Origin: Chionis minor
Lineage: Eukaryota > Chordata > Aves > Charadriiformes > Chionididae
DNA length: 64,000 nt
NCBI GenBank assembly: GCA_013398295.1
Contig: VZSF01008947.1
Location: 55,942 to 119,941, forward strand
Reading direction: 5' to 3'
In this document: positions 36,370-48,500 of the stretch, piece after piece
How positions within the stretch are numbered: position 1 is the first letter of the stretch
Layout: each line of letters begins with the position of its first letter
The notes under the pieces: generated by a model
What the model was told of the DNA's origin: nothing
Database searches by the model: none
The model's input: the letters and a program-made list of their open reading frames with translations, nothing else
Position numbers and translations under genes: made by a program

Positions 36370-38574
36370 GTCAAAGATGTCTTGAAAAGAGCTTCAGCTT
36401 CACAATTTTGCTTTCACTGATAAAATGACAGTTCCTGTAGTAATTGCAACAGGCTATGCCATCCAGAGACTTTATCTCCATGCTTTCTTTGGGGATCTGA
36501 CCCTTTTTGCTTACAGTTTATTCCTAAGCATTCACTAAATGCAGTCAGACACTGTAGAAAGTGACTGCATGGAAAACATTAAGTAATAAACCTAGGTAAC
36601 TCAGAAGTTGCACCGTAGCACATACAGTTTCATACAGAAGAAAGATAATACTATACAAGCATTTAGGAGCAAGTAGTATTTGCACTGGGATAAAAAGGTA
36701 CAAAATGCCCTCCTACCCCACCCCTCCAACAATAAAGAAATTGTTAATTATCTGTGCTGAATGGAATTAAGCCAAAACTGGAACTTTGATGTTGTTTTCA
36801 GGCAGGATCACCCACTAGAGGATTTAATTGATATTTGAGCTTTACTGGGGGGGCCTGTAGGGCTCACCCTGCAGCACAGTGTTTTTGTTAGACCAACACA
36901 GTGGGGTCACTGTTGCTCAAGTCTTAATTTTATCCTACTACAAACTGCATGGGGCAGGAAACTTCAGGTCTGGTCTCATGGCAGTTTCCGAAAGGCAGAA
37001 TTCGATTTCCCATCTGGGGCTACTCCCAAACTATACAGCAGCACAGTCGAACTTGGAGCCCCTTCGTGCAGGCAACACAGAGATGCTTTTCAATACTGGT
37101 TCTCAGGTACCTGCCCTCTCCTAACAAAAGCAATATTGTGTTTCAGTGGATTTGTCCTCCTTTTGTAGAGTTCAAAAGCAAGCCTTCATCTTAACTTGGG
37201 TTTCCCCAAATAACAAACAAGACTCAGAAAATAAACAATTGTAATTATCATCGTCTGCCACTGGATGTCAGTGATTGCTGGAATTTAGCAGTGATTTGGG
37301 TTTAAAAAAAAAAAAAAAAAAAAGGGGTTTCATTTTCAGACTTACCTGAGCCACAAGCAGGAACAGAACCAGGCGGTGCAAGTGCAGCCAGATGGTGGGG
37401 CAGCCAAGCTGAGGACCAGATGTACCGATTTGTCTCAGGCTATGTTCTTGCCTTTGCACCCACGCACGCTTGTATGCACGTGTTCGTAAAAACATATTTT
37501 AAGACAGGAAAGAGACTGGTGAAAAAGAGGTGCCCTTTTGGCTGATAGACGCATTAGAGTTTAATGGTCTCCATTGGGTCTGCTCAGCTTCAGGCTTACG
37601 AAGGCATTTCAGAAGCTGGAAACGTGGCACTGGCACATAGACACAGGGAACCCATCAAGAAAGAAAAGGCTGTTTGTTCATGCTCAGTGACTCTCCAGGG
37701 CAGGGCAAAGGAGGCCTGAAGGCATGACAGAGTAATGCAAAATCTTAGACAGGCAGCCCCTGATTTTTGCAGGCATAGACAGCAAAGGTATGTGGTAGCT
37801 TGTGTGTGCTGGGCTTGCAATCAGTGTTGATGGTCATAAAAGCAATGCTCTCTGTTAGACTCTGTTTTTTAAGGCATGCTGGATGCTTCCGCTATAGATT
37901 GCTAAGTCTGTAACTTGGGGAAAAAAAGATGTAAGTGGAAACACTTGAATCTGTTAGCACACTACAGCAGCCTTCAAGAGTGGGGAAAAAAAAACCCTGT
38001 AGAAGCAAACTGGATGAGAGGAGGGAGGGAGGGAAGGAAGGTTAACATGCTCAATTTGTTCTGCTTCCATAGTTAAAATGTGAGGAATGTACACAAGCGC
38101 ATGAATGATAAAGTAAATAATGACGTTGCATTGCAGAAGGCAGTTGCAGTGAGCAGCTTCCCGGCAGTGTAGGGAGCTCGGAAGATACTGTCAGATAGCC
38201 CAGGCATGAGAAACCACATGGACCTCTGCAGCTGGCACATCCTCTCTGCAGCATTTGTTGTCCTCCAGGGAAGGAGCGGGCTGCTGGCACTTGTTGGGAC
38301 ACTTTGCTGGGATGAGGGCAGATGGGCTTCCCACCCTTCCCTTGCAAGGAACCGCCAGGGACAGGACCTGACCCTCCTTCTCCCAGAGCTGCTCCCCATC
38401 TCCTGCTTCCATTCCATCCTCCCTTTCTCCATCTCTCCTTCCTAGACCCCCATACCCACCCTCCTCTCACAAGAGCTGCTCCATTTCAGCAAAAGGAGCA
38501 GAGCAACCCTCTCAGCAGGGTGACCACACAACGCTGCTAGATAGCCCTGCGCGCTTGTAGGATGCTGTGTCTAA
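36370..38574. other. Non-coding stretch with simple repeats
   Basis: Includes a run of 20 A at 37304-37323 and a GGGA/GGAA purine tract at about 38016-38041 with three GGG runs. A GC-rich part at 38050-38470 is open in several frames on the minus strand (up to 139 codons) through composition alone. The A run has no recognisable retroposed copy on its 5' side. Confidence 0.5.
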
Positions 38575-38652
38575 CCCCTCCAGCCAGTGACAGCGTTGAA
38601 GTCAGGTCCTCCAATCCCCACTAAAATGCTCTAACCACTGGGCTAGGGAGGA
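38575..38652 (-). mobile_element. tRNA-like SINE head, degraded
   Basis: On the minus strand, 38645-38634 reads TAGCCCAGTGGT, a full match to the pol III box A pattern, followed by TAGAGCA. Thirty bases on, 38603-38593 reads GACTTCAACGC, a box B with about three changes. The order 'CCAGTGGTTAGAGCA...GGAGGACCTGACTTCAA' is the head of old tRNA-derived SINE-like repeats known from amniotes, especially reptiles. It cannot fold into a proper tRNA: the acceptor stem does not pair and the anticodon arm is lost. I could not recognise a body or tail below 38575, so the family is open. Confidence 0.55.
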
Positions 38653-41639
38653 ACATCAGGGGTCGTATCACTGGACACATTTTAAGGAAAGGACTTTCCA
38701 CGACTTTCTGTTAAAGCATGGTCTAGGATGTACATGTGCTCTGAGAGCAAACTGAATCCTCTGGGGACTTAGGAACAGAAAAGCCTCGAGCCCTGGCTAC
38801 CAAGTAGTTTTAGGTATAAGGTAGAACTGCTGGCCTAAGATGGTTCCAAACATATGTTCCTTGGGGTACCAAAAAATAAATGGGGGCTGCAGAGGGGCTA
38901 AGGTACTATGAGGGTCACCTCTTAATAAGGAACTGTTTTCAAGGTAATTTGTTTTAGACTTAACCACTTAAATCTTCCTTGGCTTTAGACCTTAAAACCA
39001 TAAAGTAATAAAGAATCCATCACAGCTCTAGATAAGTGTTCCAGTGTAAAAATACCCAAACACTTAAAAGGAAGTATATTTTAGTACCTTAAATACACCT
39101 TTAGCAAATATCAAATGGATTTCATGGCAGAAAAAGAAAATGGTTTCACGTGAACAGCAGTTGAAGATGCTGCTGATGCCAGACTGCTGTAAGCCTGTCT
39201 TTATAATTTACGGCATCTGAGCGGAGTTGTGAGATAAATGAATAAATCTACAAGGATCTAGTCACAGTATTTCACTGTCTTCCACAGAAGCTGGGGAGTG
39301 TGCACATCACTGACCATGACTAGCAGGACACTACAGCACGTACCAGAGGCCAGCTGCCACTAAGAAGGTGATGGAGGGATCCTACCACAAGTGCCAAGTA
39401 TGGTGAAGTAGCCCACATCCTATCTACCTCAGCTGCCTCCGGGCATTTCAACAAAACCAGGTACAGAAGTTTCACCGTTGTTCCTATGCTACAGAAAACC
39501 ACATGCTTGTGGCAACTTTGAGGTATGCTACACCTGGGGCTGCAGGCAAAGAGGAAGATGAGGCAAGAAGAGTGACTGAAGGAATTTTAGCTCTTTGCAG
39601 CTCCCCGCTGAGCACCTGCTTTACCTTTGAGTGGTGGCTTTGCACCGCACCACAGGTACCAGCCACATCCTGTAGCGCAGCAGAACAGCCACAGGGAAGC
39701 CAAGCCTGCTCCTGCCCGTCCTCCCTCCAGCCATCTATGATGTTGGCTGCAGTGTGCGCAGCGCCTGTGGGAGAGGTAGCATGGTGGGATCCTTCTGACA
39801 GGCTCACGGAGCCTGGTACCAGGGCAGGGTCGGGGCTCGCTCTTGTCCCCGTGTTCTACCCCGGTGAAAAGCCAGCTCAGGCCTGGTACTGCTGTCACTT
39901 GAGGGAAGGAGGTCCCAGGACAGCCCTTACACTCCTGATCTACCTACAGAGAACATGTTCTTTCTGTTAACTGTAGCTCATGCTGAAAAGACACCTAAAA
40001 GCCCATTACAGAGGAAACCACTGGGGGTACGTGCTGTGGGGTAAATAAACCATTCATAATTTACTAGGAAAACAGGAATAGAAGGTAAAAGTCCTTTGCT
40101 CAAAGCCTGTTACTGAAAATAAAGACTTCTTTCACTCTATTGTTAATGTAAGTATGGAAACAGTTCTCCCTTTCTAAACTCTGATTTTTCCCAGCCCACA
40201 GGGGCCCGCAATGGGTCAGTACCAGGCTTCACCCACCCTCCCTTGACACCAAGTCTTTGATGCCGACATTGGTAAGTGCTTTCATTAAATGAGAAACTGT
40301 TTGGTTTATTTGCTACAATCACGTGCTCAAAATTGCTTGGTTTACAACTAAAAATGATCCCTTGTCCTTGCTGTCACCATCTTGCTTGTGAATCCGATTT
40401 AGCCTGACTGTTGTAGGACGTGAATGAATGTTGGGCTTGACTTCAGCGCCGTCTCTGCAGAACTTTGTAGCCATGAGAAAACACTTCTGCGCTGATGGCC
40501 AGCCCTCTCCTACACCAGGTACTGCAAACACAGCAAAATCAGCAGGGGCACGTAGATTTCCAGCCTGCCACGCACAGGGTGTGACTGCTTTGCCTTGAAA
40601 AGATAGCTGTAACAAATGAAGCAGTTTCCCTTCATGAGCGTATGCTTTCTGCTTTCATTTTTTGTGAGCAGTATTTTATATTCTCACATATATCCAGAGG
40701 CACATTTTAAAAGTCCCTTGGAAAAATGACACACATACTTTAATTCAGATTCAGTAATTTTATGTCACGCTACACAGAAACTTCAGCACTTTATAGCGAC
40801 CGTATTTCTCTGGATGCATTTACCATCGCTATTAGTAGGCTCGGGAAAGAACAGTGAAGAAAGCTGGCAGGTGTAAGACTAAGAGGAACACGTTTCAGAA
40901 GCTCTTTTTCAGACTACCAAGCACAGTTTTTATATAAGTCCTAATCTTCATTCTAAAAAAGTCAGCATGAAAAAATTTCTTTGCCTTCTCCTCCAGCCTC
41001 CTCCAGATAGCCCATTGTGGTAATTATTGCCTGTCGCCTGACGGTTGGAGAGCTCTGACAAAGGGCAGCTGATTAATTTTGGATCTATCTACTCTGTCCT
41101 ATCCAACAGCTCATAAAAAGTCAAGTTTTCTTTGAAAGCCCTTGTGCTCCCCAGCTCTCGGGCAGCTTTAGGAGGCAATATAACAAAAAAGGGCTAGGAG
41201 CACCTGTACTATTTCAGCAGTGATGGAGCCAGGTTTTTGGATAACCTGTTTGACTCACAACAAAAAACATGCCCTAAAGCAAGTCAGAGCCCCTAGATTT
41301 GGCCTGATTCTCCATGTAAGCTGATCTCACAACCACACAGCCACCCCGCATCTTCCAGCCCCGGCGGCAACCCAGTTTTCCTGCCGCAGCCTGACCCTCA
41401 GAGCAGCGCCAGAGAAGCTGGAGCAGGCAGAGCTGCAGCATTCACTCAGCAGCTGATTTATTATCCTCCGGGCACACATGCATGACTTCCACTGCTAATA
41501 ATAGACGCTGCTCACACAATGAGGGAGAATAAGCTCCCAAAGTGCTGCTGACATTCGCTTGCCTCCTGATCACTGTGTCCTGTGTGCCTCTGTTGGTCTC
41601 CATCATACCCTGCTTAAGCACTTTGCAGTCATTATGGGC
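38653..41639. other. Non-coding stretch, no gene seen
   Basis: The longest open frame of the window, 155 codons (39503-39970, plus), lies here in GC-rich sequence; it is Cys, Ser and Ala rich, has no domain, and the opposite strand is open over the same bases, so it is very likely chance. The words GGCCTGATTCTCC at 41300-41312 echo the start of the palindromic repeat at 41640 and may be a fragment of the same family. Confidence 0.5.
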
Positions 41640-41760
41640 TTGATTCTCCACTGCTTCTCACCTTGTGCAGCCATTTGCACCTATGTAAAGTGAGTGCAAA
41701 GTGAGTTTACATCTACTTTGCACAGGTGTAAATGATTATGCACCCATGGAAGCTAAGACT
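41640..41760. repeat. Old palindromic interspersed repeat
   Basis: The two halves are reverse complements of each other. The inner 29 bases of each arm (left arm beginning CATTTGCACCTATG at about 41672; right arm ending AGGTGTAAATG at about 41734) agree at 22 of 29 positions, and all seven differences are transitions. The match goes on outward, more weakly, to GATTCTCCACTGCTTC on the left and GAAGCTAAGACTC on the right. Near-palindromes starting 'TTGATTCTCC..' with TTTACAC/GTGTAAA words are known as ancient non-autonomous DNA-transposon-like repeats of amniotes. The copy is old and cannot move by itself. Confidence 0.65.
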
Positions 41761-44700
41761 CAATATTGAAGCTGCTCTGGCCAGAAATTGCATCTCTGTT
41801 GAAGCATAAAGAATCTGTAGAGGGCAGGTGATAGACTTACTCAGTAGGGGAGAATAATGAATATGCCATGGAGATAGAGTCCTTTTATTTTAGTATGAGC
41901 TTGCCACATCTTATAGCACACAACCATAGTTCTCAAAAGCGCAATAGTAATATGTAACTTCATACTTGATTTTTTTAAAGCAATTTGGTGTTTTGTAACA
42001 GGGAAATGGAGATGAAGCTGTGAATAAAATATGGCTAAAAGAGTTTATTGAAAGAATTTCAATGTCTTGAAAGAATTCCTAGATAACACAGTTACTGCTA
42101 GCACACAGATGCAGGTCACCTCGTTTTGGAAAAGGACAGGGTCCTCCCTTGCCTCCGTTAGTGCTATGGAAAACAGGGCCTGATATTTTTTTTGATGGGA
42201 AAAAAGTGAGAGGTAGTTCTATCAACAACCAATTGATTTTGTAACATAGATTAATTGGTTTGAGGGAACCTAACATTGAGTTACACAGGTGAAGAGGGTC
42301 TTTTAAAGACAATGTTATAAATAAGTCTGCTGAATACTTACACGCAAAGTTCATGTATATTAATGCTGCTTTCAAAAGGTTTAAGAAAAATAAAAGTATT
42401 ACCTTTTTTTTGGACCTGACTGGTCACAATTTATAATCCTGTAGGTAGGTTCTGTTAGGAAGAGAAATTGCTCACTAAGAAATTTCTTTTTTTTTTTTAG
42501 CTTTTCACCAAGCTTATTGGGTCAAGATCCCTAATTTCTTGCTCTTCTGTTCCATGCTGTCCCTGCTTCAGACACCCAAGTCTCACAAAGGAAGACCAAG
42601 AGAGACTTATCTTTCCATATTCACATGTGTAGCGATGTCCATGTTTCACATGGAGGCTGTTGACACTGAGATCCACAAAAGGACTTAACTCCTTCCAGTT
42701 GGAAGACAGCAGCTACATTTAATTCATAAAAACACCTTTACTTCATTGTCACTAATGTCATGAGTCTACGATAGTGATAGTGTAAAGAATACATTCTAGA
42801 CAGAAAGAAAAATGGTATCTATTGTAATCATATTTTAAGTAGTTATTGTTAAAACATAAATTATTACATATGCAATGACCTCTTGTGAGAGCATTTTCAT
42901 TTTGCTATTCCACAATGATTTTATTCCCACCCAAGTAGCGGTGAAAATACATAAATAAAACTTTTACCCCAAAGTGTGCTTCAGTAACACAGTAAATCCC
43001 CTGAGAGCTGAAAGTTTTGCTGCAATTGGGACACTTTCAAATCCTTTGTGTTTCTGTAGCAGTACTGTCTCAAACCTATATGTTTAGTATCTGTTAGCAT
43101 CTGTTTTCAATATGAAAGGCATTTTAAAATACAGAAAAGCAAACTGTGAATGGTCACAGGAGCCTTTGTTACTCCACAAATGCTAAAGTGTGTTCTGGTG
43201 ACCATTGCAATGTTTCTTCCGTCACAAGCTCGCCCCGGGTAGCTGGTGTTGAGCAGCATCTGCAAGCTTAGAAGTCCTGTTAGGAAATGAAGTCCTCCCC
43301 AGTCCCGCACACCCAGGAGGAGCAGCTGTTTCTGGACAGCTCCACTGTCATCATGTCAGCAGAAATTCCGCCTTCACTCCCCATCTGCCCAAAGCAAACT
43401 GCTTTTTTAAATACTCTCTGTCTTTGGAGTTTTATTGCAGCCTGGCAGACTTAAGCTTCTCTCAGACCATTTGTAAACCCACCAGGTAGGGGCCACAGCT
43501 TTTGATGTGTGCAGCAGGACTGCCCCACTGAGGAGCCAGAGGAGATGGCTCCCTCAGGGCACGTCACTGCTCCAAGGGTGAGGTGGGACATCCACAAGAC
43601 TGGTGCACCAGTGTCATGTGGGGATGCTTAAAAGCAGTTTGACTGTCTCCGCAGGGCTGTGCTTGAGGTATAACCCCTTGCCCCACGGGAAGGGAGAAAC
43701 AGCCATATTCAGTGACCAATGAGAACCTCATTCTGCCACTGTGAAGCAGATCTTCCTTCCGAGGTCCACAGCTGTTTGTCAGATCCAGAGTGGAAAAATA
43801 GGCTGCAGTGGTCCTTACAGGCTTGAGCAGGATGTGGGGCTGCCCTCCTTCCCTGAAACAACCAGTGAAGCCCAAAGTGGTGTGAGAGGTCAGACTTGCC
43901 TTCCTGAAATTCCCAGCTGCCCAGAATATCTCCTGCACTTGGCTTCAGTTAAGCCGTGAAGTAGCTGCTCCGTGACCACCTTCCTATATTTCAGTATTGT
44001 GTTGCTTTGGCAACGAGAGGGAGGACAACTTCAGCGACTTCAGCAGCAAAGGTTTGCAAGCCATCCTCAGCACTAAGTACTAAGCTCCCCTCATTTATCT
44101 CCACTCTTATTTCCCTGCTAGTTTTCTTCTGTATATTTACTACATCTGTTTACTTCATTGTGCTTTCTGGCCCTCATTCCCATTTTCCCTCCTTTGATTT
44201 GCTGCTTTTCTGAAATGTCTAGTACACAAGGGGGAACAGTGTCCTGCTTCCAATATACCAACACTTGAACAGCTAAAATCCCTTTGAGATCCTAGGTCTC
44301 AAAACAGGTTTCAGCCTCTGGGAAGTGATTTCCTTGGCTGGAAAGCTCCCATGGCATGTCACTTGCAATGGTGCCCTTTCCCGTTCTCTGCAAACCAGTT
44401 GCCTGCAGATCATTTTGCTCACCTGTGCCACATATTTATAAAGAATTTTCACAGGCAGGGTCTGTAAAGCATGGTTTCCTGGCACTTACTCAGCTATTAG
44501 GCATAATGAAATCCAAACTGTTTATTAGTTCATCCACTATCTCGGCTATCCAGAAATCTAGCTCAAATACCAGATGTCCAATTTGCAAACCCAACTTTCC
44601 CAACTGTGGGATGAATGCGCTGTCCCTGTCTCCATTTGAGGCCAATTAGTTGGTTCACTTTTGGACAGTCTACTCCTTACTGTTTTTAGCATGTCTGCTC

Positions 44701-45483
44701 TCTTAATGGTAATCCTAGAGGCAGTGGCCACTTTTTCCATGCATTTCACAGATACCAGCAGCCAATTTGTAGCCAGTCTCCTCCTTTTGTAGTTGAACTG
44801 TGAGGATCTAAACACAAACCTGGGGCCTCATTTGTGTACCTCTGGCCTTCACTGACGGAATGCGATGTCCTTGCAGTTCTCGTACTGGGAAAGAGGCTTT
44901 TTACTAGGCTCTTGTGACGTTTTGTTCTGGCCTAGCCTCCTATTATAACAAGTTGACATTTTATAGCAAACTTTTTCACTGTACCAGCACTTTACTGCTT
45001 TCTTTAGTTTTTGCATTATTGCCAACTTCTCTTGTTTTACAAACCAAATCTATCACTTTTTCTAATTGTTCAAAAATGCCACAGACCAGACTAGAGTCAC
45101 CTTTTCCATTTGACATATCTGTGCTTACGGGGCTCACGGCAATTAATGTCCATCTTTCTCACTAGCAGCTGCTTCCTTTCCTGGTTGGCTGCTGCAGAGA
45201 AAAACTCAAATGGTGGGGCAAATTCCCCAAGCCCTTGGGGTGTCTGATTTCCTTTTGCTGATCTGGCCCTGCAAGCTGAAGTCCAGCTAAATGTGTCTAA
45301 GTTGTTCCACTGCCCATTTATCCTGGGAGTCCTTGTTTGCACCAGATTATGCCAAGAACAGGTCTTGCCTGGTCCTCAGCCAGGCCAGAGGATTCAGCTT
45401 TCCCCTTGCTGCTTTTTCTCTGACCTGGCTCTTTCTGCCTGATGGCTGCCTGCACGCCACATCTCAACAGCTCCTGCAAACTT
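41761..45483. other. Non-coding stretch, no gene seen
   Basis: AT-rich at 42700-43110, then GC-richer from about 43200. A T-run lies at about 42488-42499. Open frames reach 124 codons at most (43564-43938, minus) with no domain. No repeat family or RNA gene was recognised. Confidence 0.5.
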
Positions 45484-45550
45484 GGAGCACTCGGTCGACT
45501 GTCGTGGGCTGCTCTGTAGCATGGAGGGAGCTGGCGCGCGCGGGCTGGCT
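45484..45550. promoter_or_regulatory. Short CpG cluster with a GCGCGCGCG run
   Basis: Seven CpG fall within about 50 bases, four of them in the alternating run GCGCGCGCG (45534-45542), which can adopt Z-DNA. The surroundings are GC-rich but CpG-poor. It is too short for a CpG island and no transcription start is apparent. Confidence 0.25.
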
Positions 45551-48500
45551 GCTGGAAACCTCTCCTATTCCTCTTCCTAGCCACTCACTTGGGTGAGACG
45601 CTGAGCAGAGCCAAGAAGCCTGTCAGGGAGTTTTCCCTCAAAGAAATCAAGTTTTGCGTTATTTGAACTGGACAATCTCTCCTCTGCCTGATTGGCCTCT
45701 GAGGGTTACAAATGGAGTAGAAAATAGTTTTACTGAGGTCATTTGGCTAACCCACTTGTGCAGCCAGGTGGCTGAGTGAGGTCTGCTCTGACCTCTGCCC
45801 CTTTCATTGCTTTCTCAACACAGTTTCTGAGTCTGTCATTCCTTGCTGCTACTCATGTCTATTAGCAGGTTTTGGGTTGTCAAGACACCTTTGAGTCTCC
45901 CTGGCTCCATGGAAATCCTGCTTGTTCAGACCAGACAGGTCTCTGCTCCCAGCTATGGGGCTGCCCAGTCTGGCTAGACACTGTGTAGCTGTTGCTCCAA
46001 AACCAATTTAGTCTCCTCCTACGAGTCATCTCTCCACCGTTACCAAGAGGCTTCTGGATTCTTCCTCCTTCTTTATTTGATGCTTTCTCCTTTAATGATG
46101 CCTCATGCTGCTGGGTGTAGTTCAAGGGAGACCTTTTTTGCTGGGGGAACTTGCATGAGCTCAAATGTGCTGAAGGTTGTCCTAGCCTTTTCCAAGCACC
46201 ACACTAGCAATGTGGGTCACTTTGACAGCCCTGTGGCTGACATGGGATAGCTCTGTCCTCCCCCTGACTCAGCAATGTGCAGGCGGGGAAGAGGAGCACT
46301 GGGGAGAAGAGGAAGCAAGAGTGTCACAGATGGTGAGATGAAGGAGGGATGAAGGTAGAGTAAGGACTTTGGCTGCCCGCAGGCTCCACAGGATGCAGCT
46401 GCAGATCAGACGTAGCCTGTGAGCCACATGCTTCCCAGTTGGCTTTCAGACTTTTTTTCCAACTTGGTTAATTTTGGTGGCATCTCCATTATCCTATCTC
46501 TCTTGAGCCTGCACACATACAGCTCCCCAGCCTCTCCTCCTGGAGCCTGGCTCTTGCTCCTAACAGACACAGTAACGCTTCACACTCCAGATCACTTGCC
46601 AAAATTCAGACTGCTGTGGGCTGTGTTGATTAGGAGATGAAGGTGATGGTAGTCAGGCTTCTTTACTATGGTCCTCTGTTTACAAGGAATGTGCAATGTG
46701 TGGTATCCCCAAACACAGAGAGAATTAGGAGATATTTTTTCATGTTACAATTGTCTTTTAATCGGCTCAGACAAAATCTCTGTTCTTGAAGCCATAATCC
46801 TAATGTTTGTTTACGCTGTGTCCTTGGCTTCTCTGATCTGCTCCGCCTTCTTTCCATAAACACACAAAACCAATAACCATCGAGATATGAAACACCTGTA
46901 AGTAGAGGTAATTTCTTTATACTATTTATGCAGGAATGCATGTCTCTGTGTGGAAGTGGCTGTATTTTTTCTGGTTCCACAAAGCATCTTGAAGACTTTT
47001 GTTTCTCGTGTTTAGCCCAAAGGGACAGTGGCGGTTACAGGCCTCCTTGGCTCCTCTGAGGACAATCTCAGTGGTCGCCTGGCTACACAGTTGGCATCTC
47101 ACTTCAAAGAAAAGGCAGGGCTGTAGTTTTGTAGATTATCAGCCATGTAGCCTCAGTGTAACTAATCTGCTTTCCCATTAACTAAAAGGGTATGAGATTA
47201 CTAAAAATTCAGGTATCTTCATGGTGGCCTTAGCCTAGTCCAGTTAGATTAATTTCTGCAGACAAAATGCTGCCCTAGCTGAGAACTTTCTTGGGACCAT
47301 TAACAGAAAGTCACAGTAATGAGTAGGTCTGGGGGAAGGAGTACCCTCCTGTGTCCGTCCAAGTCGGATTAGGACATTGCCATCAGAAAGGTAGCTCAGC
47401 AGCTTCTTGTGCCTGCTGTGGACAGCACATAGATTCTTCAACCTCAAGAACAGTCTATCAGGGTACTTCTGCCAATGTTAAATTCAATCATTAGGAAAAA
47501 AGTACTCACTGGGGACCTGTTCAAGTGTGATGCAAAGCAGCATGGGTGGGGGAGAGAGGTAGAGAACCAAAGAGTGGCTGGACTGAAGCTCTGACTTTGT
47601 AATTCAAATGGAATGAGCTCAAATCCTTTGAAGGTTGTCCATTTGAAAGCATTTCTGCTAACTTTTTTCCCCACATCAATTTGCTTATAGATTAATTTTT
47701 ATAAGCTTTCCATGGGGGGAAAATTGATAATGTGACCCAAAATATTTCTCTTCCAAAAATGGCCAAGTTACAGTGGAAAAAACCAGTTCAGCCACATAAA
47801 GATGTGATAGTTATAAAAGCAATGTGTCGGACTAGCACAGCTCTCCACCTGCAGCCGCTAATTAACAAGCAGTGGCTGAAGCCAGATCTTTCCCCTTCCT
47901 CGGAAAGGACAGCTTCCTATCCACCAGGACGACAAGATTTGAGGCTTGATCCTGGGATTATCTGCTGCCTCCAGCAGCCAGTATGGGGGGAGAGTTAAAA
48001 GTCCTTTCCCAACACTGATTGCTCTGTCCTGGAGGTGGCAAATAATTGCAGAATTAGGGCCTACTTCTGTCTTTCTTGTAGGATTGCAGCTAGCTGAGTA
48101 ATCAAAGCAGCAGCAGTCTTAGGAAAGGGTTAGGTGTTTATACAGCCAAATAAACTTCTCCAGCACCCACACCAGTGCTGTTGTGTTAGGTCTTCTGCTT
48201 TCATGTGGAGGGACAAAGCTGGAGCAGTGTGTCCTTGGCCATGGAACTCTGGGGATCAGTTCCTCCATCACACCTGCACTGTCAAGGGCATCCATAGGGT
48301 GCCACGTACCACAAGACCTTTTGGCATCTCCAGGCATTGTCAATGGTCACCTCTCACTGAGACTCCTCTGTCCCTTGCTGCCCCTCTCTGCCTTACCTAT
48401 GCTATTGCATCCATTCCCTGGGACTCCCCAGGATCAGGCAAGGTGGAGAGGATGTTGAAATCTCCACTGGAGACTGGAGACCTGCTAGTGGTGGAGTGCC

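Noticed and set aside
38585..38603. Twelve-base identity (TTCAACGCTGTC on the minus strand) with the core of miR-181.
   Set aside because: The miR-181 seed does not match at its 5' end, no opposing arm exists for a hairpin, and the bases overlap the box B remnant of the tRNA-like SINE.
39503..39970. Longest open frame in the window, 155 codons, plus strand.
   Set aside because: GC-rich composition keeps both strands open here; there is no domain, no splice context and no codon pattern.
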